Positions 53,583 through 64,000 of a stretch of DNA of 64,000 nt are shown here, piece by piece. The position numbers and the translations under genes were made by a program. The notes under the pieces are model-generated. The model did not search any database. It was given only the letters and a program-made list of their open reading frames with translations, and was not told the DNA's origin. Source of the DNA: Corynebacterium falsenii (lineage in GTDB: Bacteria; Actinomycetota; Actinomycetes; Mycobacteriales; Mycobacteriaceae); the NCBI GenBank assembly GCA_001054945.1, contig JVKJ01000001.1, forward strand, positions 372,001 to 436,000, read 5' to 3'. Every line of letters begins with the position of its first letter. The first letter of the stretch is position 1.

Positions 53583-54362
53583 CTAGCCGAAGATGGAGTT
53601 CTTCTTGGCGGCCTTCTTAGCTCGCTTCTGGGCCTTCTTTTGAGCCTTCTTCGCCTGCTTTTGTGCCTTCTTTCCCTTCTCCTGAGCTGCATCGCTGGCT
53701 TCCTCGAAGTATGCGGAAGCCACACCAGATGCCTTGTCGGCGTAGTCAGCGGCCTGGTCGCGGAAGTTGGAAACCATGTCCTTCCACTCATCTGAGTGGT
53801 CGTCGACGTAATCCGAGACAGCGGATTGCGCCTGAGAGGCGGAGTCCTTGGCCTTGGTCAACAGGCTCTGCGCCTGCTCCTGGGCATTGGCCGCCATCTT
53901 TTCCTGCTCCGACTTACCCGGCAGAGCCTTCTTGGCGCGCCAGGTCAGACCGGGCTTTCCGGCAGTATCCGCAGCGGTGAGGGCGAGAGCGCCGAGCAGT
54001 GCCAAATCGGAAATTATCCCGCGCTGCTTGTTCTTCTTGTCGTTGTCATCCTTCGCATTCCAGAAGGAGTGGCGAACGACAGTGGTGGGGATCTGAATTG
54101 CAGTCAGGGTCGTTGCTGCCAAGCGAGGAGACTTGCCCATCCCCAGCATCGCGGACGCAACGACCTTGGTGGTCCCTGCTGCCCGTACCGCAGTCTCCGG
54201 ATCATTCGGGATAAAGCCGGAAACGTTCGGAGGGAGCACTCCCCGCAAAGTGCCGGTGACAGTCTTGGCGTTTTCGGTGTATTCGCTGCTGTTCAAGAGC
54301 ATCTGAACACCGTCAACCGCAAACGCGGAAGCGAGCAGTGGGCGGGCGAGAGTGCGGATCAT
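53583..54362 (-). CDS. DoxX-family membrane protein with Lys/Ala-rich tail
   Basis: 259 residues. The N-terminal ~130 residues are DoxX-like with hydrophobic segments (RPLLASAFAVDGVQMLL, TTKVVASAMLGMGK, AATTLTAIQIPTTVVRH, ISDLALLGALALTAAD). Residues ~150-235 form an amphipathic, coiled-coil-prone Gln/Ala/Lys stretch, and the end (KKAQKQAKKAQKKAQKRAKK) is a lysine-rich histone-H1-like tail. The tail may touch nucleic acid or the acidic inner membrane face; function unknown. Downstream of it, 21 bp before, is the helD stop region, same strand. Confidence 0.8.
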   Translation of the reverse strand: MIRTLARPLLASAFAVDGVQMLLNSSEYTENAKTVTGTLRGVLPPNVSGFIPNDPETAVRAAGTTKVVASAMLGMGKSPRLAATTLTAIQIPTTVVRHSFWNAKDDNDKKNKQRGIISDLALLGALALTAADTAGKPGLTWRAKKALPGKSEQEKMAANAQEQAQSLLTKAKDSASQAQSAVSDYVDDHSDEWKDMVSNFRDQAADYADKASGVASAYFEEASDAAQEKGKKAQKQAKKAQKKAQKRAKKAAKKNSIFG

Positions 54363-54449
54363 GTCTATTGCTCCTTTGCAATCGAATTGACCCCAACCAG
54401 CGTACAGAAAACGTGGTGAGGACAGTGACGGGTCTCCATATTCGGGGCT

Positions 54450-55139
54450 TTACCAGCCTCGCTGCCTCCACTCGTCTACGTGGGGAAGCTCGGCGCCGAC
54501 GGTGGTGCTATCTCCATGCCCAGGGTGGATCCTTGTCCCCTGCGGAAGTGACAGAATGCGCTGTTCCACGTCGGTGAGCAGCTGGGAAAATGCCTCTGGC
54601 GAATCGGTCTTTCCCACTCCTCCCGGAAAGATGGAATCCCCCGTAAAGGCGCGGGGAGCGTCCTCAACATTCTCCAGGAGCACGGCCAACCCACCTGGGG
54701 TGTGCCCTCTGAGCTCGACGACCTTGGGCTGTAGCTCGGCGGCGTGGCCTGTCAAACGAAGCAGTTCGGGGATGCCCTCATCGTTGCCATAGACCTCGTC
54801 GGCCGGGGCTGGAATGCCCTCGGCGTCCTTGCGCGGGGCGTGGTGGGTAGCCCCGGTCGCCTCGAGCACTTCCTGGAGGGCGCGGGTGTGGTCGAAGTGC
54901 TGATGCGTGGTGAGGACATCGGTGATCTCGACCTTCAGCGCCTTGGCCATGTCCAACAAATGCTCTGCGTCATCGGCTGCATCGATGAGTAATCCCTGAC
55001 CGTCGCATGCAATCAGGTAGCAATTGTTGTCCATGTCGCCGACGGTCGTGACGGCCACGGTGGTGTCATCCTGAACAAGTGCCTGAACCTCGCGAGGGGC
55101 GGAAAGGTGAGTAAATTCAGAGACCGAGTGAATATCCAT
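54450..55139 (-). CDS. Metallo-beta-lactamase-fold hydrolase (glyoxalase II-like)
   Basis: 229 residues from ATG 55139. Zinc ligands: THQHFDHTRALQE (HxHxDH), GHTPGG with the second-site His, GDSIFPGGVGKTD with the bridging Asp, and HPGHGDST with the last His. Substrate may be a thioester of a low-molecular-weight thiol such as mycothiol. It matches the M. tuberculosis neighbour Rv1637c next to uvrA. Divergent from uvrA. TATCCT, 7 nt before the ATG, implies a leaderless mRNA. Confidence 0.88.
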   Translation of the reverse strand: MDIHSVSEFTHLSAPREVQALVQDDTTVAVTTVGDMDNNCYLIACDGQGLLIDAADDAEHLLDMAKALKVEITDVLTTHQHFDHTRALQEVLEATGATHHAPRKDAEGIPAPADEVYGNDEGIPELLRLTGHAAELQPKVVELRGHTPGGLAVLLENVEDAPRAFTGDSIFPGGVGKTDSPEAFSQLLTDVEQRILSLPQGTRIHPGHGDSTTVGAELPHVDEWRQRGW

Positions 55140-55265
55140 ACTCTCGAGGATAAACCCCGTGCCCATTCATTTCGGTGTTGACGTACACTGGGCAAAGTAA
55201 AATTTACCGCTCATACGTTCTAGGAAAAGTGCCTAGTAAAAACGGTAGTTGACAAGGGAGTTTGT
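55140..55265. promoter_or_regulatory. Divergent promoter region, MBL gene and uvrA
   Basis: Minus strand: TATCCT (55147-55152) 7 nt from ATG 55139. Plus strand: TTGACG (55180-55185) followed 14 bp later by TAAAAT (55200-55205), spacing too short to be sure; uvrA has a ribosome-binding site AAGGGAG ending 6 nt before its GTG. GTAAA-A-TTTAC-like symmetry at 55197-55207. No clear LexA box. Confidence 0.4.
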
Positions 55266-58103
55266 GTGGCTGAGAAGCTGATCGTTAAAGGCGCAAGGGA
55301 GCACAATCTCAAGGGAGTAGATATTGAGCTCCCACGCGACAAGATGATTGTCTTCACCGGGCTGTCAGGCTCCGGCAAGTCGTCTTTGGCGTTCGACACA
55401 ATTTTCGCCGAGGGCCAGCGACGTTATGTGGAATCTCTGAGTTCCTATGCGCGGATGTTCCTCGGGCGCATGGACAAACCGAACGTGGAATTTATCGAGG
55501 GGCTGTCTCCGGCCGTGTCGATCGATCAAAAGTCGACCAATCGCAATCCCCGATCCACGGTGGGCACGGTCACGGAAATTAATGATTACCTGCGGCTTCT
55601 ATACGCCCGCACGGGCACCCCGCATTGCCCCGTGTGCGGTGAAATTATCCAGCGCCAAACTCCACAAGAAATTGTGGACCAGATTTTGGAGATGGAAGAG
55701 GGGCTGAAGTTCCAAGTCCTCGCACCCGTGGTTCGGACTCGAAAGGGCGAGTTCGTCGATCTCTTCGAAGATCTTGCCTCCCAGGGGTACTCGCGCATCA
55801 TGGTGGACGGTGACGTGCATCAACTCTCCGATCCGCCACAGCTGGAAAAGCAGGTCAAGCACGACATTGACGTGGTGGTTGACCGCCTGCAGGTCAAGGA
55901 GAAGCAGAAGCAGCGGCTCACGGACTCCGTTGAGACCGCGCTCCGTCTTGCAGACGGGATCGTCGTGGCCGATTTTGTTTCGACCGGTGAGCAGCGCCGA
56001 TTTTCCGAGAAGATGGCTTGCCCCAACGGCCACCCAATTCAACTCGAGGAGATGGAGCCTCGCACCTTTTCCTTCAACTCGCCGTACGGCGCCTGCCCGA
56101 CGTGTGACGGGTTAGGCACCCAGCTGGAGGTCGATGAGGGGCTGGTTCTTCCCGACGAGGATGCACCCCTCACCGAGGCCATCGCGCCATGGGCTTCCAG
56201 CCCGAATAGTAAGTACTTCGTCAAACTGTTAACGGCCTTGTCCAAGGAATTGGGAATCGATCCCAAGACTCCGTGGAAGGACTTGAAGGCGAAGGAGAAG
56301 AAGGCTGTTCTTCACGGTCACCCCAGCCAATTGCGGGTGAGCTTCAAAAATCGCTACGGGCGCACCAGAAACTACAACGCGCCCTTCGAAGGCGTGTTGC
56401 CCTTCCTGAAGCGCAAGATGGATCAGACCGATTCAGAGTGGGCCAAGGAACGCTACAGGTCGTATATGCGCGAAGTTGCGTGCCCAGCCTGTAACGGCAC
56501 CCGGCTCAAACCGGAAGTTCTCTCGGTGACTCTGACATCCGGTGGTCAGGACATGTCCATCGCCGATGTTTCGGACCTTTCCATTGAGGACGCCAGCTCC
56601 TTCTTGAATAACCTCAACCTGAGCTCCCGCGACGAGATGATCGCAGGTGCAGTTCTACGTGAAATTCAGGCGCGCCTGAATTTCTTGCTGGATGTGGGCT
56701 TGAGCTATCTCAGCATGGCACGGTCTGCCGGCACCTTGTCCGGCGGCGAGGCGCAGCGCATCCGGCTCGCTACCCAAATCGGAGCGGGTTTGGCGGGTGT
56801 ATTGTACGTCCTGGATGAGCCTTCCATTGGCCTCCACCAGCGGGATAACGAAAAGCTGATCCGCACCCTGGAAAATCTGCGAGATTTGGGAAATACCCTC
56901 ATTGTGGTCGAGCACGACGAGGACACGATCCGCACCGCCGATTGGCTCGTCGATATCGGACCGCGTGCTGGTGAATACGGGGGAGAGGTGGTCTATCAGG
57001 GCGAGCCCAGGGGAATCCTGGAGGCCAAGAACTCCGTGACGGGGGATTACCTCGCCGGCCGGAAAGTGCTCGCCGTGCCGGAGAAGCGCAGGCTCATCGA
57101 TAAAAAACGAGTTATTACTGTTCATGGAGCCAAAGAGAACAATCTGAAAAACATTGACGTTACATTGCCCCTCGGGGTGCTGACCTGCATCACGGGTGTC
57201 TCCGGTTCTGGCAAGTCCTCGCTGATCAACGGCATCGTGGCCAAGAAATTGGGCAACGTTCTGAACCGCGCGCGCAATGTCCCCGGGCGACACAAGAAAA
57301 TTACGGGACTGGATAACCTGGACAAGCTGGTGCAGGTCGATCAAAGTCCCATTGGGCGCACCCCTCGGTCTAACCCGGCGACCTACACGGGTGTCTTCGA
57401 CAAGGTGCGCAGGCTATTCGCTGAGACCACCGAGGCGAAGGTCCGCGGATACACAGCGGGTCGTTTCAGCTTTAACGTCAAAGGCGGGCGGTGTGAGGCC
57501 TGCCATGGCGACGGGACGCTGAAAATCGAGATGAACTTTCTGCCGGATGTGTACGTCCCGTGTGAGGTCTGTCATGGTGCGCGCTACAACCGAGAGACTC
57601 TCGAGGTGAAGTACAAGGACAAGAACATCGCAGAGGTTCTCGACATGCCGATCTCGGAAGCAGCCGAATTCTTCGAGCCGGTGACGTCTATCTCTCGGTA
57701 CCTGAACACCCTCGTCGATGTCGGTCTTGGCTATGTTCGCTTGGGGCAAGCCGCCACGACTCTGTCGGGAGGCGAGGCTCAACGCGTGAAGCTAGCCGCC
57801 GAGCTCCAGAAGCGTTCGAATGGCCGAACGGTGTACATCCTGGATGAGCCCACGACGGGATTGCACTTCGAAGACATCCGAAAGCTCATGCTCGTCATCC
57901 AAGGGCTGGTGGACAAGGGCAACACGGTTCTGATCATCGAACACAATTTGGATGTCATTAAAGCTGCGGACTGGATTGTGGACCTGGGACCCGAAGGAGG
58001 TTCCGGCGGCGGCACCGTTGTCGCTGAAGGCGTCCCGGAGGACGTCGCGAAGGTCGACGCATCGCATACCGGACGCTATTTGGCCACGATGTTGAATGGA
58101 TAG
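55266..58103 (+). CDS. uvrA: UvrABC excinuclease subunit A
   Basis: 945 residues, GTG start. Two ABC modules: first Walker [20 protein letters not shown] (30-48), second [17 protein letters not shown]; signatures [21 protein letters not shown] and [20 protein letters not shown]; Walker [15 protein letters not shown] and [13 protein letters not shown]. Zinc cysteines [39 protein letters not shown] are present. Damage recognition dimer that loads UvrB. Confidence 0.98.
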   Translation: MAEKLIVKGAREHNLKGVDIELPRDKMIVFTGLSGSGKSSLAFDTIFAEGQRRYVESLSSYARMFLGRMDKPNVEFIEGLSPAVSIDQKSTNRNPRSTVGTVTEINDYLRLLYARTGTPHCPVCGEIIQRQTPQEIVDQILEMEEGLKFQVLAPVVRTRKGEFVDLFEDLASQGYSRIMVDGDVHQLSDPPQLEKQVKHDIDVVVDRLQVKEKQKQRLTDSVETALRLADGIVVADFVSTGEQRRFSEKMACPNGHPIQLEEMEPRTFSFNSPYGACPTCDGLGTQLEVDEGLVLPDEDAPLTEAIAPWASSPNSKYFVKLLTALSKELGIDPKTPWKDLKAKEKKAVLHGHPSQLRVSFKNRYGRTRNYNAPFEGVLPFLKRKMDQTDSEWAKERYRSYMREVACPACNGTRLKPEVLSVTLTSGGQDMSIADVSDLSIEDASSFLNNLNLSSRDEMIAGAVLREIQARLNFLLDVGLSYLSMARSAGTLSGGEAQRIRLATQIGAGLAGVLYVLDEPSIGLHQRDNEKLIRTLENLRDLGNTLIVVEHDEDTIRTADWLVDIGPRAGEYGGEVVYQGEPRGILEAKNSVTGDYLAGRKVLAVPEKRRLIDKKRVITVHGAKENNLKNIDVTLPLGVLTCITGVSGSGKSSLINGIVAKKLGNVLNRARNVPGRHKKITGLDNLDKLVQVDQSPIGRTPRSNPATYTGVFDKVRRLFAETTEAKVRGYTAGRFSFNVKGGRCEACHGDGTLKIEMNFLPDVYVPCEVCHGARYNRETLEVKYKDKNIAEVLDMPISEAAEFFEPVTSISRYLNTLVDVGLGYVRLGQAATTLSGGEAQRVKLAAELQKRSNGRTVYILDEPTTGLHFEDIRKLMLVIQGLVDKGNTVLIIEHNLDVIKAADWIVDLGPEGGSGGGTVVAEGVPEDVAKVDASHTGRYLATMLNG

Positions 58104-58402
58104 CTCCAGGACCCAAAAGTAGTTCGGCCGGTTTTGTCATATGCTCAGCATTTGCTAGGGTTTAGGCACTACCGTCAGTGCTTCGGGACATGTCCCGGAA
58201 ACAGGCACATTGACTGCAAGTGGAGTTCCTTCTCCCACCTGTGACCGCCGATTGAGGCTGGGCTCGGGTCGATCGCCTCCTGCAGGGGCTGCATGGCATA
58301 GTGCCAACGCGTTGCTGTGGGCTGGCGCGACGTGGGGGATTATTGGGGCTTCAGTATTGCAGAAACGGTACTACACGTAATCACTGCTACTGAGGAGTTC
58401 AC
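58104..58402 (+). promoter_or_regulatory. infC operon promoter and structured leader
   Basis: TTGTCA (58134-58139), 16-bp spacer, TAGGGT (58156-58161) is a good promoter pair, giving a leader of about 235 nt. The leader holds GCACT-N6-AGTGC (58166-58181) and the perfect 14-bp palindrome CGGGACATGTCCCG (58184-58197), and further G+C-rich pairing near 58290-58330. A long leader before infC-rpmI-rplT suits autoregulation by L20 or an RNA switch; no known Rfam element could be confirmed by eye. No gene in the gap. Confidence 0.5.
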
Positions 58403-58924
<522 letters not shown>

Positions 58925-58986
58925 TTCCAAGCAGGGCATTGCCGCTCTGCTCCACCGACTTACAACCGTTAGAGGATGTCACCGAA

Positions 58987-59181
58987 ATGAAGCAGAAGAC
59001 TCACAAGGGTGCCGCAAAGCGCATCAAGATTTCCGGCTCCGGCAAGCTGCGTCGCGAGCAGGCTAACCGCCGCCACCTGCTGGAGGGCAAGCCGTCCAAG
59101 CGTACGCGTCGCCTGAAGGGCACTGAGGACGTTGCTCCCGCGGACACCAAGCGCATGAAGCGCCTGCTGGGCAAGGCCTAA
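58987..59181 (+). CDS. rpmI: 50S ribosomal protein L35
   Basis: 64 residues from ATG 58987. [20 protein letters not shown] and [19 protein letters not shown] are typical of L35. Second gene of the infC-rpmI-rplT operon, 62 bp after infC. Highly basic. Confidence 0.97.
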   Translation: MKQKTHKGAAKRIKISGSGKLRREQANRRHLLEGKPSKRTRRLKGTEDVAPADTKRMKRLLGKA

Positions 59182-59244
59182 TAGCCTTCCCCCTTTTCTC
59201 TCACCCGAAACCACCCATCAATTTGAAGTAAAGGACGTATCACC

Positions 59245-59628
59245 GTGGCACGTGTCAAGCGCTCAGTGAACGCAAAGAAGAAGCGTCGCGAAGTATTGAA
59301 CTCCGCCAAGGGCTACCGCGGACAGCGCTCCCGCCTGTACCGCAAGGCCAAGGAGCAGATGCTCCACTCCAAGACCTACGCATTCCGCGACCGCCGCGCG
59401 CGTAAGGGCGAGTTCCGCAAGCTGTGGATCCAGCGCATCAACGCCGCTGCTCGCCAGAACGACATGACCTACAACCGCTTGGTGCAGGGCCTCCGCCTCG
59501 CCGAGATCGAGGTTGACCGTAAGATGCTGGCCGAATTGGCCGTCACTGACGCAGCTGCCTTCACTGCACTGTGCAAGGCTGCCAAGGCTGCTCTGCCCGA
59601 GGACGTCAACGCTCCGGCAGCTTCCTAA
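59245..59628 (+). CDS. rplT: 50S ribosomal protein L20
   Basis: 127 residues. [62 protein letters not shown] and [24 protein letters not shown]. It binds 23S rRNA early in assembly and often represses its own operon. ATG after AAAGGACG. A strong terminator follows. Confidence 0.97.
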   Translation: MARVKRSVNAKKKRREVLNSAKGYRGQRSRLYRKAKEQMLHSKTYAFRDRRARKGEFRKLWIQRINAAARQNDMTYNRLVQGLRLAEIEVDRKMLAELAVTDAAAFTALCKAAKAALPEDVNAPAAS

Positions 59629-59713
59629 AGCTCTCCACCTTCTCCAAGCTCTGCCACGAGGGCGCTCCGCCAGGGGCATTCAGTTGGCATAAGTTCTGCG
59701 AGTTGGACAGGTC

Positions 59714-59749
59714 AAAGCCGCGCTCCCCAAGCGGGGATGCGCGGCTTTT
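59714..59749 (+). terminator. Terminator of the infC-rpmI-rplT operon
   Basis: GCCGCGC (59717-59723) pairs with GCGCGGC (59739-59745), with inner CCCC/GGGG pairing, AAA before and TTTT after. Rho-independent type. Confidence 0.85.
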
Positions 59750-59755
59750 GCGCTG

Positions 59756-59768
59756 TACTATTACTTCC
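59756..59768 (+). promoter_or_regulatory. -10-like element for a leaderless rRNA methyltransferase transcript
   Basis: TACTAT (59756-59761), 7 nt before ATG 59769, directly after the rplT terminator, so transcription must restart here. Confidence 0.5.
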
Positions 59769-60623
59769 ATGTCAGCTCAGGATGCGCCGGAAATTTTCAG
59801 TGAGAGGACTCCTCGAATCGTGGCGGCTGCCAAATTGCGCCGCGCGGCCGCCCGCAAAAAGGCGGGGCGGTTCCTGGCAGAGGGGAAGAATGCCGTGACC
59901 TCCGCACTCGAGCACGGTCGGGTCTTGGAGATCTTCGTCACCGAAGCGGCACACGAGCACTTCGCTGACGTCATACACGACGCTGCGGCCCCGGTCAGCC
60001 TCATCACATCGCGCGCTGCGGAACATCTGTCGGAAACAGTCACGAATACCGGTATTTTCGCTTTGTGTGACCACCAGCTGGCGTCCCCAAAAAAGGTCCT
60101 GGAACGCGCACACCAGGGGCTGTCCCTTGTTGCGGTGCCGGTGGAAACCTCGGAGCCGGGGAACGCGGGAACCCTGATCCGCGTGGCGGACGCGTGTGGC
60201 GCGGCGGGCGTGATCTTCGCCGGCCACAGTGTGGACCCCCAGGGGGGAAAGGCCGTGCGGGCGAGTGCGGGGAGCCTGTTTCATGTTCCCGTGGCGCGGG
60301 GGAAAGGCGTGGCCGAAGTGATCGATCAGTTGCATGAGGAGGGATTCACCGTCCTGGCCACAGCCATGGATGGAGAGACTCGGCTAGATCAGCTCGCCGA
60401 CGAAGTCGTGGAATGGACGCTCGGTGGGCAGCAAGGGGAGCGCCCCCTATTGGCTCAGCCCACGGCGTGGTTGTTCGGCAACGAAGCTCATGGGCTTGGG
60501 GAGTGGCTGGACTTGGCCGACGTGCGGGTCAGCATACCCATGCACGGACAGGCCGAATCCCTCAACCTGAGCACCGCAGCCAGCATTTGCCTCTATGAAT
60601 CTGCGAAGGCGCTATCTCGCTGA
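59769..60623 (+). CDS. SpoU/TrmH-family RNA 2'-O-methyltransferase (TsnR-like)
   Basis: 284 residues from ATG 59769. N-terminal substrate-binding domain (ERTPRIVAAAKLRRAAARKKAGRFLAEGKNAVTSAL); SPOUT domain with ETSEPGNAGTLIRVADACGAAGVIF (motif 1), WLFGNEAHGL (motif 2) and VSIPMHGQAESLNLSTAASICLYE (motif 3) forming the SAM knot. In M. tuberculosis tsnR (Rv1644) sits at the same place. Target is probably 23S rRNA; the exact nucleotide is unknown. Confidence 0.92.
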   Translation: MSAQDAPEIFSERTPRIVAAAKLRRAAARKKAGRFLAEGKNAVTSALEHGRVLEIFVTEAAHEHFADVIHDAAAPVSLITSRAAEHLSETVTNTGIFALCDHQLASPKKVLERAHQGLSLVAVPVETSEPGNAGTLIRVADACGAAGVIFAGHSVDPQGGKAVRASAGSLFHVPVARGKGVAEVIDQLHEEGFTVLATAMDGETRLDQLADEVVEWTLGGQQGERPLLAQPTAWLFGNEAHGLGEWLDLADVRVSIPMHGQAESLNLSTAASICLYESAKALSR

Positions 60624-60661
60624 TAAGAATGTTGGGAGTCATTGCTACTATTGCAGGGTAA

Positions 60662-61741
<1,080 letters not shown>

Positions 61742-61823
61742 AGCGCAGCTCCAGAGCTAGCTCCCGAACTCAACCTGCCCCTCCAAAACAGCCACCCCAA
61801 CTGCAGAAAGAACATCACTACTC

Positions 61824-64000
61824 ATGCTGATTTCCCAGTCCTGGTTAACCCGGATCCTTCAGACCGCCAACCCCAGCTGGTCAGTGAGTCCCGAGGAATT
61901 CGATACGGGCTTCGTCCGTGTGGGATTCGAGACCGAGGGCTATGAGCCGATCCCATCTACTGCCGGGCCACTCGTCATCGGCCGTGTCGATCACATTGAG
62001 GAGCTTGAGGGATTTAAGAAGCCAATTCGTTATTGCGACGTCAATGTTGGGCAGGCGAATGGTTCTGGGGAGCCCCAACACATTATTTGTGGGGCGCGGA
62101 ACTTCGCCGAGGGTGACCACGTCATTGTGGCCTTACCGGGGACGGTACTGCCGGGAAATTTCGAGATTTCCGCACGCAAAACTTATGGGAAGATCTCTGA
62201 GGGCATGATCTGCTCCGCCATGGAGGTGGGGCTGGCCCAGGTGCAGAACCCGGGAATCATGACGGTGGACGCAGCCGAGCTGTCATCCCATGGACTGCAG
62301 GTGGGTGATGATGCACGTCCGCTGCTGCAGTTGGACGATACGATCTTCGACGTGAACATCACGCCAGACCGCGGTTACGCACTGTCTGCGCGCGGGTTGG
62401 CACGTGAATTGGCCTCCAGCTTCGACCTGCAGTTCCGCGATCCCGCCAACGATCCCGCGGCGGCTGGTTTGGCCGATGATCTGTTGGCTGGCCTTCCTGG
62501 CACTGAGGGGGAGGTCATCGACCTCGATGTTGATCCGGAGACCAAGTGCTCAATCTTTGGCCTGCGCAAGGTCGTCGATATCGATCCTTCGGTAGAGTCC
62601 CCATTGTGGCTGCAACGCGAGCTCATGCTGTGCGGCCAGCGACCGATCAACCCAGCTACAGATGTCACGAACTACGTGATGTTCCTCCTGGGTCAGCCGA
62701 TGCACGCCTTTGATGCGGACCGGGTCTCCGGTGGACTGCGGGTGCACCGCGCAACCGACGGCGATACTTTGCAGACGCTGGACGGCACGACGCGCACGCT
62801 GAGCTCCGAGGACGTGGTCATCTCCGATGATGAGGGAATCCAGTCATTGGCAGGGGTCATGGGTGGAGCGACCTCGGAGATCGGGGATAGCACCACGAGT
62901 GTGCTGTTCGAAGCGGCGCACTGGGATCAGATCACGGTGGCCCGCACGTGTCGCCGTCACAAGCTATCGAGTGAGTCGAGCCGCAGGTTCGAGCGAGGCA
63001 CCGACCCTGCAGTTGTGCGAGACGCCCTGGACTTCGCGGTGGCTCTACTCACGCGCATTGCCGGTGGGCGCGTGGTCGAAGGACGCACAGTGAGGGGCAA
63101 CGTCCCATCCATGCCCACTATTACTATTCACACCTCGCGGCCCGGCAAGGTCGCCGGAAAGGTGTACCCGGATGGAACGACGATCAGTCGCCTGAAGGAA
63201 ATCGGCTGTGCTGTCCGAGAGACCGGGAGCCGAGATGGAAATGGGGCCCGAGAAATCGAGGTCACTCCTCCTACCTGGCGACCAGACCTCACGATGGGTG
63301 CAGACCTGGTGGAAGAGGTACTCCGGTTGGAGGGCTTGGAAGATATTCCCTCTATCGTTCCCACGGCCCCGGCTGGTCGCGGACTGAGTCCGCGACAGCG
63401 CACGCGCCGAGCTGTCGGACACGCGTTGGCCTGGGCGGGCTATGCAGAGATCCTGCCCACACCTTTTATCGCAAATGACGTCTTTGACGTATGGGACCTT
63501 TCGGAAGACGATCCGCGGCGCAAAACGGTCAAGGTGCAGAATCCGTTGGAGAGCGATTACGCCCAGCTGGGAACGACCCTCCTGCCATCCATGATCGAGT
63601 CCCTTCGTCGCAATGTGACCCGCGGTCAACGAGATGTGGCGCTGTACGGCGTGGAGCAAGTTACTCAGCTGCAGGGTGATGCTCAGAATTCACCGATGCC
63701 GTCTGTTGCTTCCCGCCCCACCGAGGAAGAATTGACGGAACTGTTGAACTCCTTGCCGCACCAGCCTCTGCATGTTGCGGTAGTGGCAGCAGGCAATCGC
63801 CAGCTGCAAGGCACATGGGGTCAGGCTGTGCCCTTCGAAGCGATGGATGCAATCGAGGCGGCCCGCATCGTGGGGCGGGCGGCCGGCGTGCAGCTGGAAT
63901 TTCGCAATGCAGAGAACCTGCCGTGGCACCCAGGGCGCTGCGCCGAAGTACTGGTCGACGGGGTTGGTGTGGGATTCGCTGGCGAGCTTCACCCGCAGGT
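61824..64000 (+). CDS. pheT: Phenylalanyl-tRNA synthetase beta subunit (3' end beyond window)
   Basis: 725 codons are open to the right edge; the family is about 800-835 residues. Starts MLISQSWLTRILQTANPSW. Seen: tRNA-binding (EMAP/OB) domain GPLVIGRVDHIEELEGFKKPIRYCDVNVG and IICGARNFAEGD; B3/B4 editing domain (RPINPATDVTNYVMFLLGQPMHAFDADRV, LDGTTRTLSSEDVVISDD, LAGVMGGATSEI, SSESSRRFERGTDP); B5 domain (TPPTWRPDLTMGADLVEEVLRLEG); and the catalytic-like core. The FDX anticodon-binding domain is cut off. Confidence 0.96.
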   Translation, partial: MLISQSWLTRILQTANPSWSVSPEEFDTGFVRVGFETEGYEPIPSTAGPLVIGRVDHIEELEGFKKPIRYCDVNVGQANGSGEPQHIICGARNFAEGDHVIVALPGTVLPGNFEISARKTYGKISEGMICSAMEVGLAQVQNPGIMTVDAAELSSHGLQVGDDARPLLQLDDTIFDVNITPDRGYALSARGLARELASSFDLQFRDPANDPAAAGLADDLLAGLPGTEGEVIDLDVDPETKCSIFGLRKVVDIDPSVESPLWLQRELMLCGQRPINPATDVTNYVMFLLGQPMHAFDADRVSGGLRVHRATDGDTLQTLDGTTRTLSSEDVVISDDEGIQSLAGVMGGATSEIGDSTTSVLFEAAHWDQITVARTCRRHKLSSESSRRFERGTDPAVVRDALDFAVALLTRIAGGRVVEGRTVRGNVPSMPTITIHTSRPGKVAGKVYPDGTTISRLKEIGCAVRETGSRDGNGAREIEVTPPTWRPDLTMGADLVEEVLRLEGLEDIPSIVPTAPAGRGLSPRQRTRRAVGHALAWAGYAEILPTPFIANDVFDVWDLSEDDPRRKTVKVQNPLESDYAQLGTTLLPSMIESLRRNVTRGQRDVALYGVEQVTQLQGDAQNSPMPSVASRPTEEELTELLNSLPHQPLHVAVVAAGNRQLQGTWGQAVPFEAMDAIEAARIVGRAAGVQLEFRNAENLPWHPGRCAEVLVDGVGVGFAGELHPQ

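Overview
The window is G+C-rich actinobacterial chromosome. Gene content and order point to the Corynebacteriales, most likely a Corynebacterium: a his operon carrying an MFS gene and impA, a 470-residue pyruvate kinase next to lgt, a mycobacterial-type fatty-acid gene trio, and very frequent leaderless starts. From memory, the backbone runs in the same order as Mycobacterium tuberculosis Rv1591-Rv1650 (DUF2567-like membrane gene, nadA, nadC, hisD-C-B-H-A-impA-F-I, trpE, Rv1610-like gene, trpC-B-A, lgt, pyk, polA, rpsA, coaE, uvrB, universal stress gene, MBL hydrolase, uvrA, infC-rpmI-rplT, tsnR, pheS-pheT). Species cannot be fixed from the sequence alone.

Layout. 1-6.4 kb: the 5' part of glgX with a TetR gene, a lipoprotein and a membrane protein, NAD synthesis (nadA-nadC, no nadB), and a large helical-repeat protein of unknown function. 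6.5-14.7 kb: histidine biosynthesis. 14.7-22.4 kb: tryptophan genes trpE, trpC, trpB and trpA in the dispersed actinobacterial arrangement, then lgt and pyk. There is no trpF, and the HisA is of the bifunctional PriA type, so one isomerase probably serves both pathways. 22.4-35 kb: accessory block with an M20 amidohydrolase, a DUF4921 protein, a broken hemolysin III gene, a polar amino acid ABC transporter, ogt, a glutaminase-STAS fusion, the peroxide-defence set ahpC-ahpF-oxyR, a tRNA-Leu(CAA), and a lone MerB-like gene.

35-39.5 kb: polA and rpsA. 39.5-47.8 kb: second accessory block with a CtlX-type hydrolase and permease, pit phosphate transporter, and htdX-fabG / fadA2-like fatty-acid genes. 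47.9-58.1 kb: coaE, uvrB, usp, a HelD-type helicase, a DoxX protein with a lysine-rich tail, an MBL hydrolase and uvrA. 58.1-64 kb: infC (AUU start), rpmI, rplT, an rRNA methyltransferase, pheS and the 5' three quarters or more of pheT.

Regulatory highlights: a split OxyR-type site upstream of ahpC; 11-bp-phased repeats upstream of pit; a CebR/LacI-type palindrome between hisC and hisB; a promoter with a short Trp-containing ORF ahead of trpC; at least a dozen starts placed 6-8 nt after a -10-like hexamer, indicating leaderless mRNAs. No insertion sequence, prophage or CRISPR array was seen. No gene-free stretch exceeds 300 bases; the longest (58104-58402, 43701-43981, 31418-31694, 37700-37975) are described as separate entries.
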